From: Acephala macrosclerotiorum
Taxonomy: Eukaryota > Ascomycota > Leotiomycetes > Helotiales > Mollisiaceae
DNA: 64,000 bases
Assembly (NCBI GenBank): GCA_014904845.1
Contig: MU119241.1
Location: 1-64,000 of the forward strand
Direction: 5' to 3'
The notes beneath the pieces were generated by a model. It ran no database searches, was not told the origin of the DNA, and was given only the letters and a program-made list of their open reading frames with translations. Positions 24,609 through 36,910 of this stretch are shown in pieces; position 1 is the first letter of the stretch, and every line of letters begins with the position of its first letter. Both the position numbers and the translations under genes were made by a program.

Positions 24609-26899
24609 TTATTATATAATTTTTTTTTTTTTTTAATAATTTTATTATTTGTTTTTTTCTTAAAAAAAAATTTATTTTATATATTTTATATTTAGTATAT
24701 AATTTAAATTTCGATATTTTTATATTTATAATATCGATTAATTTTCGAAGTATATTATAATTAATATAATTAAAACGTTAATAAATAAATTTTTACAAAG
24801 TTTTCTCAAAATTTATTACTTCGAAAAACTCGATTAATAATCGAATTTTTATTAATATATTCAAAGTAATATTCGTCGAATATATAATAATATTATTAAT
24901 ATTTTAATATTAATTTAATATAAAGAAATTATAAATATTATTTTTTTATTTTTATTATTTATAATATTAATTATTCGTTTTTTTTTAAATATAATTACTA
25001 TTTTATTTTCTATAAATTATAAAATAAAAATCAATTTTATTATTTCAAAATTTAATATTTATTAACGTTTTAAATATATAAAATTAAATTACATATTATT
25101 AAAATATTTTAAAATACTAAAATTTAAAACAAATAATAAAATTTAAATTCGTTTAATTAAAATTCGAATTAATAAAAATAATAAAAATAAAAATTATTTT
25201 TTATTAATTGAAAATAATAAATAAAATTCTTATATAAACGTTTAATATATTTTTTAATTTTATTTTTAAATAATAATCGAATAAATATTATTATTAATAA
25301 TAAAAATATTACAAATATAATAAAATAAATAAAAAAAAAAAAAATTTATTGTATTTTATTTATAATTACTATATTTACTTTAATAATAAATTAAATTATT
25401 ATAATTTTTATTTATTTAAAAAAAATTTAATTTTGTTTTTTATTAATTTTTTTATTTTTTCGTTTTATTTTATACTCGATTTTATAATACTTATAATATA
25501 TATACTAATTATATTAATTTGAATTAAATTTATTATAATTAATGAATTTCTCGTTATTATTATTATCGTTTTAACGATTTTTAGATTTTATAAAACGAAA
25601 TACTAATAATTTAAATTTTCTACGATTACTTTTTTTTTTTTTATAATATTTAATATTATTATTATTACAATTATCGCGATCAATTCTTCGTTTTTTGTTT
25701 TTAATTTATTTATTACTACGAAATTATTTACGATTATATTATTATTTTTTTCTACGAATATAATTTATAATTACTAAAAAAAAATTTTATTATAAACTTA
25801 TAATATAATAATCGTTTTATCGAATATATATTCGATTTTTAATAAACGAAAAATATAATATTTCGTATTCTCGTAATTACTATTTTCAAAAATAATTACT
25901 ATAATTCGATTTAAAATCTTATTATTAGTAATTAGTCTCTCGATTATTATAAATTAAAATTTGTAAAACTCGAAACGATTTATAAATTTTTTGATTTTTT
26001 TAAAAATTTTAAATTTTTTTTATTTAAAATTTATTTATTAAATAAATATTTAAATAAAATTAATAATTTTATTGTATTTTTTAAATTCGTTTTAAATTCT
26101 TTTAATATTTTTAAAAAAAACTAATAAAAAAATTTTATTTTGTAATTTATCGTTTATATTATTTAAAATAATTTAAATAATTTTAATAATTCGATCGATT
26201 AACGTAAAAAGAAAATCGATTTATTTATTATCGTTATTTGATTTTTAAATAATTAATAATTTTAATAATTTCTAATTATATAAATAAATAATTAAAAATT
26301 AAATTTCTAAAAATATCGATATTTTGAAAATAAAAAATAATTTATAATTAATAAATTTATTTAAAAACTTATAAAATAATTTTATTTTTTATATAAAAAA
26401 ACGTTGATTTTCGATTTTTTATTTTTTATTATTATAATTAAATCAATAATAAATCAATTATTTATTTTATTAATAAAATTTATATTATTAATATTTTTAT
26501 TTAATATTAATATATTTTATAAAACGTTAACAAAAATTAATTTTATTTAAAATCGTATTGATTTTAAATTTAAATTTATTGAAAAACAATTACTATTTTT
26601 TAAAAATCGATTATTCGAAAAAGTTTTAAATTTTATTTAAAGAAACTTTAAAAATTCTAATAATTAACGTATTTATATCGTTAAATACTTTTATTAAAAT
26701 TGTAAATAAATTATTTTAATTTATTTATTTTATTAATTTTTAATAATAATACTTTTTTAAAGTAACGAATTAATTATTTTACAAGTAATTATAAAATTTA
26801 TTATTGAATAAATTATCGATTTTATTTTATAGAAATTTTTTTATTTGAATTAAATGAAAATATATATTTTATTTTAATTTTTAAAAATATTCTAATAAA
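24609..26899. repeat. AT-rich RIP-mutated block, middle part
   Basis: AT-rich sequence with residual CpG and, progressively to the right, more CpA and CpT than in the block at 1-9 kb. No family is recognised before the hAT remnant begins to be readable at about 27.2 kb. The left end of that element may lie in here, but no terminal inverted repeat was found. Confidence 0.65.
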
Positions 26900-29158
26900 A
26901 TATAAATAATTCATTTGAAATTAATAATTCTCAAAGAAATATTATAAACTTTTTTATTTTACAAAGAATTTTTAAACGTTTAAAAATTTTTGAGAAACAA
27001 TTTAATAAAATAAAATTTAAAAAATTATTATTAAATTTTTTAATATCGAATAATATATTTTTTCGAGTTATTGTTTTTTATTTATATAAGTAAATTTTGT
27101 ATTCAAATACTAAATAAAAATATTAATTTTAATATTATAATACAACTTTATTATTTTATTTTAATTTATTAATAAATAAATTAAAAAACTTTTATCTCGA
27201 AAAACAATTATTAATAAAATTAAAATTAAAAAAACAAATAAAATTCGAAAATTCTTTTTCTTTGATTTTAAACGTATAAACGATTATTAATCAAAATACA
27301 TATTTTAAAATTATTATATAAATTATTTAATAATAAAAATTTAAAAAAAAATTTATTAATAAAAATTTCGAATTAAAGTTTTATTTACTAGAAATAAAAA
27401 ACTTAAAAAATAAACATTTTAATGTTTATATGAATAAAGTTTTATTATAAATTTTAAACGAAAATCAAAATTATAATATCGAATATAATATTATAAAATA
27501 AATTTTTTAAAAATAATTGAAAAATAATTTATTAATCTTTTAATAGTATTATAAAAAATAATATTTCTTTAAACGATTTTTTTATAAGTATTTTTAAAAA
27601 ACATTATAATAAAATAAAAATAAAGTTTTAAAAAAATATTTTATATTTAATTTACGTATTTAATTTTGTAATTCAAAATATATTAAAAACTATTATTAAA
27701 AACGATTATAATTTTTTTAATAATAGAAACGATTATAATACTAATAATAATATTAAGAATTAAAATACTCAAAAAATATTTAATAAATTTATAAAATTTT
27801 ATTTCTTTAAATTTAATTATTAATTTTTTATAAAAAATTTTATTTGGAAAAAAATTTGAAAAACTATTATTAATATTCAATATTCTCAAAAGAATATAAG
27901 AATATTAAAAAGTTAAATTCAAATTCAAAGCGTAGAAAACGCTAAAATTTTACAATTAAATAAATATTTTTAAAATTATTTACTAATAAATTTAAATCAA
28001 AAGACTCGATAATTATCAATAGTTAATATATTGATTAATTATTTATATCTTATAAAAATAATTAATACAATTATTAATTTGTTCGAAATTAAAACTTTTA
28101 AAAATAATAAATTAATTTTATTTGAAAACGAAATTAAATATTTAAAAAATTGTTTTAAAATATTTAAAATATTTATTAAAATTATTATTAAATTACAAAT
28201 CCAAAAATATTCGATTATATACTATTTTATATTAGAAGTATATATAGTATATAATAAACTAGAAAATTTTAAAGAGAAATTAAATATAAATTTTTATATT
28301 TAAATTATTTTATAATTTTAATTTTAATTAAATTAAAATAAATTAAAATACTAATATTTTTTTTAAAAATTTTATTTTTACGAACGCAATTAATAAAAAA
28401 ATTACAAAATTAAAAAAATATTTTTTTAAAACAAATTTTATAAACGATATAAATAAAATTATATATTTAATTTTAATTTTTAATTCTCGTATTAAACGAG
28501 AAAATTTAACGAGAATTGGTTTTACTACTAACCAATCAAACGACGTTTATAATAAACGATATATCGATTTTCAAAAGTAAATTATTATTATTATTTATTT
28601 TTTATTATTTAAATTTTTAATATTTTTTTTAATTATAAAACGAATTATTTTCGAGAAAATTCTTTTATTTAATAAACTCAAAGTTTAAATTTTGAAAGAG
28701 ATGAAAATAATTTTGATATTTATTTAAATAATCAAGATCAAAAAAAAATAAATAAATTTACTTTTTATTTAAAGAAAAAAAAAACTTTTAAAAATGTAAA
28801 TACTTTAAATACTTAAATTTTATAAAATCCCTTTAAAGAATTTTAATAATATTTTTTAATGAAATTTAAACTAATATATCAATAGATAAGGCCTTTTAAT
28901 TGGTAGTATAATAATCGAGATAAATACTTTATATTATTTCGAATTACTCGAAAATATTTACAAATTTCAATTATTTTAATTTCTTTTAAGCGTTTCTTTT
29001 TACAAGGAGTTTTAATTATAAATAAAACTCGAAATAAACTATCTAAATCTACTTTTGAGAAGATTATTTGTCTTAAAAGTTGGGGGGTTATTACGGAGGA
29101 AAATGAAGAAAATAGACAGAATATTGAAAATCACGTGGAAAATGAATTTGTAGTCTAG
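26900..29158 (+). pseudogene. RIP-degraded hAT transposase
   Basis: Despite many stops, the plus strand reads through a hAT-type transposase in order. Near 27247-27310 is FSLILNV-stop-TIINQNTYF (family form FSLTLDVWTS.NQ, with W now a stop). Near 27640-27715 is LIYVFNFVIQNILKTI (family C..HV.NL). The helical region at 28031-28303 contains EIKYLKNCFKIFKIFIKI. The C-terminal dimerisation domain at 28892-29110 reads NW-stop-YNNRDKY, RKYLQIS, LIINKTRNKLSKSTFEKI and ICLKSWGVITEEN, ending at TAG 29156-29158. Changed codons are mostly TGG to TAG/TAA, the RIP direction. CpA is less depleted than in the 1-9 kb block, so this copy is less deeply mutated. The left boundary is approximate. Confidence 0.8.
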
Positions 29159-29490
29159 TTTATAGTTATTTCTTTAATATTTTTTAATGAAAGTATGCAA
29201 ATATATATAGGCTATCATACAAATAAGTATCCAAAGTCTATATTTATATCTTCTATTTTAAATATATTTATATGTTGAAAATCACGTGATATTCATGATT
29301 TTCTTGAATATCTTAATCAAATCATAATCATGATTAACGGTAAAATAGCTAATCATAATTAATCATTATTTAGTCAAATTAATTTGATTATAATTAATTT
29401 TCTTGATTTTTTTTAGTCACGCTGTATGTGACCGTCTTTGGCGTGTAAGTTGGACAGAGAACTTTGCTAGTATCGGTCGTGGCTCTGGCT
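29159..29490. other. AT-rich flank with palindromic motifs
   Basis: Non-coding sequence between the hAT remnant and the HET-like gene. It holds repeated short motifs in both orientations (TCATAATCATGATTA, AATCATAATTAATCATT, AAATTAATTTGATTATAATTAATTT) of the kind found near hAT ends, and the sequence GTCACGCTG at 29416-29424 might be the element's end (CAG.. in reverse). No partner end was found on the left. Confidence 0.4.
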
Positions 29491-30771
29491 TCAGACTTGG
29501 ATGAGCATTCCAGAGGCTCCCGAGGAGACATTAAAGTCAATGCCTCTATACTGGCACCATTTGCTTATCCATTCGCTCTCATGTGGACAAGCATCCAAGA
29601 TCCTTCGTAGGCCTTGCTCCAACGTCCAATTGTACTCCCATTTCAAGTCGAGAAGAGGGAAGAGAATTCGTGCTTGGTCAATGTCGACATTCGTATAGCG
29701 ATTTTCGCATGCCCAGTAAGCACTCTCAAGTGGAGAATTGGGAGGAAACCCATGTTTCGACTCCTCTCTGAGATGTACTAGGCGTAGGAAAATGCGGTAG
29801 TACCGGTGCTCGTCGTTGATGCAGGTCCGGGCGAGGAATTCGAGAATCTCGTCAAAGTCAAAAGTCCAGTCTCGAGTCTTTATGAAGACTTTCTTTGCAA
29901 GTCTAGTCTCCGTGAATGTCCACAGTCTCGTGATCCAAAAGCTCAAGCAGAGGGTTGCTGCAACGTCGACAGGACTTCTAGTGCTGAGTCTAAGGAGTAA
30001 TGTGTCGATCACCATGATCTTGTCGGCTTTCGTGTATATCAATTTCAGGTTGTTGATGACCCCGTTCCTCAATTTCTCGATCTCCTCCTTTTGAACACTG
30101 TTCATATCCTCGAGGAACTCTGGCATAGCTATTACATCGACCCAAAGCCATTCCTCCTCACAGCGATCGAAGAACCGAAGGAAGTGTTCTCTAGCGAGTC
30201 CCATCTTTCGCAGAGAAAGGTCAACAGGACCCCAGCCATCCTTTCTGTTCCATCCCATAGTTTCTCCCCACACATGAGACATGATTGTATAATCCGTTTC
30301 CCTGATGCTAAATCTGCCTCGACGATTGACACACAAAGCTGCCTTCTGTTCAATCGACTTCTTTACGAGATGCAATGGTGCCTTAACAAAAGACATCATA
30401 TCTCGAGCCCAGTCGATCAAATCAAATGTCGGTCTTGGCAGCTCCTTCCATATGGCTCTAAAATGTCCACGGAAGAGAAGGACAACGGCAGCTCCAGCTT
30501 GGATCGGCAGCAAGAAAGCAGTCCCGAGCGACATTATTGACCATAGAGTCGCCCGCATGTAGATTGGGATTCCCACATGTCGATTAAACACCGGCCCACA
30601 GGGGTTGTTTGATCCAGGTATCCGTTTCAGAGGCTCCAGGCATTGAAGTATCCGGCGAACATCCTCGATGTTGAGTCTTTGAAGCTCATAATTCGCGTTT
30701 TGCTTGGCTCTGTTGGGGCCAATATCATAACTCTCGATCAGCGCAGCAGCGCTAGCAATGCTTGCTGCCAT
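29491..30771 (-). CDS. HET-like domain protein
   Basis: A single uninterrupted frame of 426 residues starts at MAASIASAAAL. A hydrophobic stretch at about residues 73-100 could be one or two membrane segments. The HET-like core follows: ALCVNRRGRFSI..TDYTIMSHVWGE (SHVWGE at 165-170), EEEWLWVDVIAMPE, NLKLIYTKADKIMVIDTLLL and ITRLWTFTETRLA. These are the spaced blocks of heterokaryon-incompatibility (HET) domains in a divergent form. HET proteins act in non-self recognition and programmed cell death in filamentous ascomycetes. The gene is head-to-head with a second gene of the same type about 410 bp away, and its 3' end is about 330 bp from the mutated hAT copy, yet it has no stop. Function is inferred from the domain only. 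Confidence 0.75.
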   Translation of the reverse strand: MAASIASAAALIESYDIGPNRAKQNANYELQRLNIEDVRRILQCLEPLKRIPGSNNPCGPVFNRHVGIPIYMRATLWSIMSLGTAFLLPIQAGAAVVLLFRGHFRAIWKELPRPTFDLIDWARDMMSFVKAPLHLVKKSIEQKAALCVNRRGRFSIRETDYTIMSHVWGETMGWNRKDGWGPVDLSLRKMGLAREHFLRFFDRCEEEWLWVDVIAMPEFLEDMNSVQKEEIEKLRNGVINNLKLIYTKADKIMVIDTLLLRLSTRSPVDVAATLCLSFWITRLWTFTETRLAKKVFIKTRDWTFDFDEILEFLARTCINDEHRYYRIFLRLVHLREESKHGFPPNSPLESAYWACENRYTNVDIDQARILFPLLDLKWEYNWTLEQGLRRILDACPHESEWISKWCQYRGIDFNVSSGASGMLIQV

Positions 30772-31184
30772 GATGCGAGCAAAATCGTGGGGCCGTTACA
30801 AGGGGTGGATTCGATTGGGGAGCGGGGCGGTCCGAGCCTTGGATGGCAGTGTCACGTCTCCTACAGTTCTGACGCGTAGGATTGACTTACATAAACACGG
30901 CGGCAGGTACAGCTGTTCTCCGACATTATCGTTCAAGATATCTTGGTGCTGTTGTGCAAGGGAGATTTTATTTCGATCCGAGCTGAAGACCAGTTTAGGC
31001 GTTATTCCAAATGCGGCTAGACCTGTCTCGGTCGTGTTCAGCTTCCAAGGTTCTCTCGATCCACCTCACTTCTTCTGTACAAGCACTTTGATATGTACCT
31101 TTCGCGCCTTACAACAGAGAAACTCTGATATTTTTCGAATTAGCAAGAGTTCTCTTGATTCTCAGCTATGTCCCGATCTTTAAT

Positions 31185-33994
31185 ATGCCTCCCGAGTCAT
31201 ACTATCCTATGTTCGAGCTGCTGATGCGGCATGGCGTCGAATCACAACAAGCAAGATCTACATCCATCTCTCAGCTGCGAAACTGGGAAGTTGATGATGT
31301 AGAGACAATTCTCGAAAAGGTGAAGAGGCTGTCACCCGAGTACTGCCTTTTCAAATCAGATGAGGTCAAGCCATCAAAGCCGCCTCCAACAGACCCCGAA
31401 GACCCTTGGCAACCCATTTACAAGATCTGGCCAACGTTATGGGCAACCAAACCTATACCTATCAGTCCTCTACGCGCGATGGTCGAGCAGTCGGCACGAG
31501 ATGGAACAGCACTTTGTGTTAATGTAGATGGAGAGTGGTCTCTGCGAAGCGAAGGCTACTGCGCACTATCTCATGTCTGGATCGAGGGTCTTCATCGAGA
31601 CGAGAAGATCGGCGGACTTGAGAAGACCAAGATCACCAAAGTTTTTGAGTTGCTGAAAAGAGCTGGACTTTCAAGCGAATGGATCTGGACCGACGTCCTG
31701 GTGATTCCTGGCGGGTGGCCGACCCAGTCACTTGCGGATGAAATGCTCACTGTGGCACTGATCAACTCTATGCCTCAAGTGTATGGGCGGGCAGAAGCTG
31801 TCCTGATAGTCGATGCCACCGTGCTCCAGCTGCACTCAACCGATCCGGTCGAAGTGGCCGTTGCCCTGGCATGCGGAAAGTGGGCGACTCGAGTTTGGAC
31901 ATATCAGGAGATCAAGATGGCCGATCGAGCGGTAGTAGTTACAGCAACGGGTGGCATCGAATTTGCAGACATGATATCTCGATTGAAGTCCCTGACCATT
32001 TCGGACAAACCACGATACAACCAATTATACCTCTGGACTGCGATTATGGCGAAGTCTGATCTGCACCGTCTGACAATCAGAGATCTCATAGCCGCTTGCG
32101 CACAGCGAAAATCCGGGATGGATATTGACTATGCACGAGCGTTCTTCCCAGTCTTGGGCCTCAAGTGGACTAGCGGAATGACTCGCGAGCAAGGCATGCA
32201 GATGATTTATCGCCATGTTCCAAATAACTCAGTTGCAATCGCAGCGTTTGCAGGTAGTCCTCGGATGAAGCTGAATCCAGGTTGGGCTCCATCCTATCTC
32301 ACAAACCTAGAAGGAATCGGCAGTGAACATCTGAAATGGGAACAGAGAGGAATTCGAGGCGAATGGCATATCTTGAAAATCAAGAAAGTGCTCGGTACCA
32401 CTGGGCCTAGATACGGCAAAATCGGGTTGAACCTCGAAGTGGAGAGTAACATAACACCTACTCTTCAATGTATATGCGGTCCGAACGAAGAGATCGAAGT
32501 CATCGAAGCTGTGAAAGCTATGATTGACGCTGGTCGTGGGTATATACTCTCGGTCAATACGTTCGCCACTTTCAGCAAGGAGTGGGCGAGACCAGTTTTG
32601 ATTGTTGAAAAGGCCGACACTGAGCTATATCACGGCATGGAAGTCGTAGCGCATTGTGCCGCTGTTATCGGGTCTCCTGGCGAGCATCGGGAGGAAAAGG
32701 TGTCCCTATTGATCCGTCATGGCAATCCCAACGTCGACCAAGACCTGCCTAATCGTATGCGATATTTCTGTAAGTGTCAATTTCTCGGATAATTATTGCC
32801 TCTTTTGGCCTGTCTCTAGAGTACGTTGCTCTATATGCACTCCAGCTGCGCTCCGAACGCACTCATAAGACATGCTTTTGCGCTCTCAAAACATATGAAA
32901 GAAGTAAACTAACTCCGAGATCTTGATGAACAGGGTTTTGTGAAGAAGAAACGAACAAACCTACGGACCTGCCTCAAGAGGAAGGCGAATCTCCGCTACA
33001 TGTCGCAGTCCGTAATGGCGATATTTCCAAGGTCGAGGAAATCATTGGAAAGGGTGAGTCAATTGAAGCTTACGATGCACGAGGCACGACTCCACTCCAC
33101 GTTGCCACCGCGCGAGGGGGGTCTGAAATACTCGATTTCTTGGCTAAGAAAGCTCCCAATATCGAAATCCCTTGCAACAATGCCACCAAGGACACTCCAC
33201 TTGTTCTCGCGGCAAGGCGTCGAAAACCTACATCCATTAATGTCCTCTTGGATAATGGAGCAGACATTGAAGGCGTCAACGATGGCGACTACACCCCTCT
33301 CATGTCTGCTTCATATGAATGCCACACCGAGGCCGTCGAAGCACTTCTCAAGAGAGGCGCAAATCCCAACAGCAGAGACAAAGGAAACTTCAGTGGATCA
33401 CCAATGCTCCTTGCTAGTGGCCGAAACGATCTCGGAATCGAGACGATGAGACTTCTCGTCAAGTACGGGGCAGACGTCAATCCAACCTTTCATAAATTAG
33501 GATGGACACCCTTACTTAAAGCTTCTGACATGGGCAACGATGGCGAGGTTGAGTTTCTTCTAGGCATAGGAGCAAATCCTAATGTCAAGGACTATGCACA
33601 ACGAACCCCTCTTCGATTCGCAATTCATCATGCTCGCGAGAGAAGCGTGAGATTGCTCCTTGACGCTGGTGCAGACAGAGAAGCTGTTTTCGACGATGAC
33701 TTGCGGCCTGTGCATCTTGCTGCCATTTGTGGCAATTATAAGATTATGCAGATGATCCTTGAGAAGGATGTCGATGTCAATGTGAGAGCTGCAGACAAGC
33801 TTCGTCGAGGTACATCGTTACATATGGCTGTGCTAAAAGGCCAAGCAACCGTGGCGAAGATGCTGCTGGAAAAGGGCGCGGACGCGAATGCCGTGGATAC
33901 GCTTGGAAAGACGCCTCTAGACCAGGCTGTCGGCGCAGATGACAAAGCCCTACAAGCTATCCTGAAGGCTGCTGGCGGAGTGGCAGGTAGCTAG
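31185..33994 (+). CDS. HET-like domain fused to ankyrin repeats
   Basis: Two exons, 31185-32769 and 32934-33994, give 881 residues. The start is MPPESYYPMFEL; the frame is open 10 codons further up but without a better ATG. The HET-like core includes ALCVNVDGEWSL, YCALSHVW (about 124-131), SSEWIWTDVLVIPGGW, VYGRAEAVLIVDATVLQL and WATRVWTYQEIKMA, in the same order as the neighbouring minus-strand gene. After the intron come about nine ankyrin repeats (about residues 546-875: SPLHVAVRNGD, TTPLHVATARGG, TPLLKASDMGN, KTPLDQAVGADD). The intron is 164 nt and phase 1, splitting a Trp codon (T|GG), far longer than other introns here and related in sequence to one in the DHA1 transporter at 42.9 kb. 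The likely role is intracellular recognition, the ankyrins sensing and HET signalling (inference). Confidence 0.82.
32770..32933 (+). other. introner-like intron, copy A
   Basis: A spliceosomal intron of 164 nt with donor GTAAGTG, branch-like CTAAC at 32909-32913 and acceptor ACAG. It matches the intron at 42856-43019 along its whole length. Counting by eye without gaps, about 124 of 164 positions agree, including shared blocks TTTCTCG, TGTCTCT, TTGCTCTAT, TGCACT and ATCTTGATG. The host gene is a HET-ankyrin fusion, unrelated to the other host. Both copies sit in phase 1 between T and GG of a Trp codon. This is what copies of an introner-like element look like. Confidence 0.82.
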
Positions 33995-34535
33995 ATGAGG
34001 AGTTAGCAGCGTTTTCAATCTCCAAGCCTAGCCACGACATTCAGGACCACATTTCTTTCCAGGGGTGCCGCTCCTTAGCCAGGATTCCTTTCCCAATAAT
34101 TTTTCATCCTATACTAGCCCGAGAAAGTCCTGTCAACACTGGGAGATTGGAACCCTGGGGATGACGATACGACACGTGACTTCTGGAGCAAAGATTCACC
34201 ATCTGCCCGTCTTCGGCCCATTCGAAGCTTTGCATGACAAAATCAATGACCTTCGTATTGCAATTGACTTCGACAAGTGGTGGGTGTGGCTGAGCAAGGC
34301 TGCATACGATCGATTGGCGGCCTTGACTACAATCACTGCACTGTGCCACGCCTTTGATAGTTCATCACAAGGTTTCATGCTGCACCTCACCTTGCCATTG
34401 AAAATGGTGTTCTATATAGCGACGGTCGTCCTCGCTTTTGGGAGGGTTTGGAAGCGCAAGCAACGCTGCACAAGTTCACGAGGAATTCAACATCGATTGG
34501 TCCTTGGTCGAGGCATCGGCGCACGTCTTCTCGGT

Positions 34536-36901
34536 ATGGCTACTGCCAACGAATACTCTGAGTGGATCGAGCGGCAGCTCTCTGGGCTTGAAATGGATAT
34601 CAAATTATTTTTGATGTTTGAAATTGCAGCGTCTACTCCCGACAGTCTAGAAAACAAGCAACTACCAACTCCTTCGGAATCTTTCGATGGCGGCCCCACA
34701 AACCATCTTGACGGTTGGAGGCGTGGATTGAAGCTGTGTATATAGATCGCAATGATCGTCCTACCGCTGAATGTATCGTTGACAATCTGGCTCAGAGCGA
34801 GGCACGGCTTCGAGGATGGCATATCCTTTCTGTTTCAAGGTAGCTATCGTAGCATTTCTGGTACTAGCACGGCTCTCCATTTGATAATCAACATCCTCAG
34901 CACGCTTTTACTCGGTGCAAGCAACTGTAAGTTCACAGACCTTTGCTCACTCCTCCGCAAATGCTGATCAGTTGAAAGACACGATGCAGGTCTTGAGCAG
35001 CCCAACTCGCGAAGAAGTGGATCTTGCCCACGCACGAGGGAAATGGCTGGATATCGGCATTCCGAGTATAAAGAATCTCCGAAGTATATCTTGGAAGCGA
35101 ATTATAATGGTTTCACTCCTTGGCTTAAGTTCCATTCCTCTGCATCTTATGTATAGTCACATTCCAGATGTCCTATGTTGCGGAAATGATTTCTAACTAG
35201 ATTCAGGTACAACTCGGTGATTTTTACATTAGTACCAGCTATTGAATACTCGTACAACACCGAGACCGAGAATTTCCTCAATACGACAAAACCCCTCGAC
35301 ATCTTGCCATACAATTTGTACAATTCAAACGTTTCTTTTCAATATTCGCTCATGTGGCAGGTAATGAAAAGTCAAGCTACGAACGGAACGATGAAAAGGT
35401 ATGATGTTGTGGATTGTATAGCGGCATTTGCAACAACCTTCATCACCAAATACAATGAAGTTATACTCGTTACGAATGACACAAATACGAACTTACGGGT
35501 AGATAACGAAGTTTCCTCGGATATCGTCTATGCTGGCAGTTGGGGGCTTGCCCAAATTCCATATGCTTGGATTTGTGGAGATCAGTATTCCGCTAAAACC
35601 TACGCCGACAGAGAGCCGGTGTGTACTGTACCTTAGCGATTGTAGTGGCGAATGCCAGCAATTGGGTGCTATCCGGGAAACATATCAACTACTGCTTGAT
35701 CCACGAAGTCCCAGAAGAATGCAGCCTCAAATTCAGCCTCCCTTCAATGCTCATCGTTATCACTGCGAACGTACTCAAGGTGTTGATTATGATTATCACA
35801 GCATTCGTTCTCAACCACTCCCTTAGCAACTCTTGGTTATCTTCTTTTTTGCAAGAGCTTGATATGTCAACCAAAGGGGGATGTCTTGCAACCAATAAAG
35901 ACTTCCAAAGTAGCCACTGGATCACCCAAAAAGCCCAACCATGGAAGCCAGTCCGACGTCGCGGGTTCAGAGCAACGAGCATCAGGCGGTGGAGTGTCTG
36001 TAACAGCCTGTTTGGCCCCAATCTCCCAATGTCGGAATTCTTTACTGACATTCTAACAGCTACCTAGCTGCAATTGGCGTTGGAATATGGCTATTGAACC
36101 AAGGCATGATCGGTTCCGGCATGTACGGCCTAGCCGAGATCTCTAGGATTGGTCTCGGTGTAGCCAACCCGGGAGCATTCGTCAACCCTGGTGACGTGAC
36201 CCTGGGCGTCACCACTGGAATTCTGCTTGCAAACTCGCCGCAAATAATCTTCTCATTCCTTTATCTTATGTATAACGGACTCTTCACATGCATGCTTGAG
36301 GCAGACGAATGGACTCGCTACGCGATGAATCGGAGATCGCTACAGGTTAGCCATCCGGTTGGGGAACAGCGTTCAACACATTATCTTCAACTACCTTATT
36401 CATTCTCAATTGTAAGTCTACCTTTCAACTCTGAGATAGGGAGAACATGCGCAAGTCCTTAGGACCCACTGACGCTGCTAGCCGCTCCTTGTTTTCGCTG
36501 CACTTATGCACTATCTGATCTCCGAATCACTTTTCCTCGTCTACGTCCCACTCTTATACGGAGGCTCTTTTCCGCCTGAACAACTAGATTCTATAGAAAC
36601 TATCATTCAAGTTGGCTACTCTTGCATCGCCATCTTCGCATCAATATTTGTTGGCACTGCGGCGCTCCTGATTCTTAACCTTACTGCGATTTTCAGACGC
36701 TACGATCCGAACATTTCTCTAGTTGGGAGTTGTAGTGCAGCAATCAGCGCTGCGTGCCATCCACCAGAAAGTGATCAAGATGCGGCTTGGAAAAGTGATC
36801 GATGGGGAGTTGTGAAGGATGAAAATTCAGGTGAAGCGGGGCATTGTTCGTTGACGAGTTTTGAAGTTGAGGAGCCTGTTGCTGGGAGATTGTATATATG
36901 A
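34536..36901 (+). pseudogene. DUF6536 multi-pass membrane protein, damaged
   Basis: Exons read as a fungal DUF6536 protein: GWRRGLKLCI-stop-IAMIVLPLN, TIWLRARHGFEDG, LSSPTREEVDLAHARGKWLD, ASNWVLSGKHINYCL, ANSPQIIFSFLYLMYN, QRSTHYLQLPY and the last membrane segments to RLYI. Introns at 34927-34971, 35151-35206, 36000-36067 and 36412-36481 join in frame. Two lesions break it: TAG at 34743-34745 at a position aligned inside the family block (TGG or CAG to TAG, RIP-like), and a frame change near 35628 that needs one missing base to reach VANASNWVLSG. The frame is open back to 34065 but that part is unrecognised; 34536 is the most plausible ATG. The family's function is unknown. Confidence 0.72.
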
Positions 36902-36910
36902 TGATTCTCT

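Noticed and set aside
27683..27889. 68-codon minus-strand frame in AT-rich DNA
   Set aside because: Antisense to the hAT remnant; its Ile/Lys/Asn bias is that of the base composition.
28031..28303. 90-codon frame in AT-rich DNA as a gene
   Set aside because: It is a stop-free piece of the RIP-degraded hAT transposase; sequence continues in the same family on both sides with stops.
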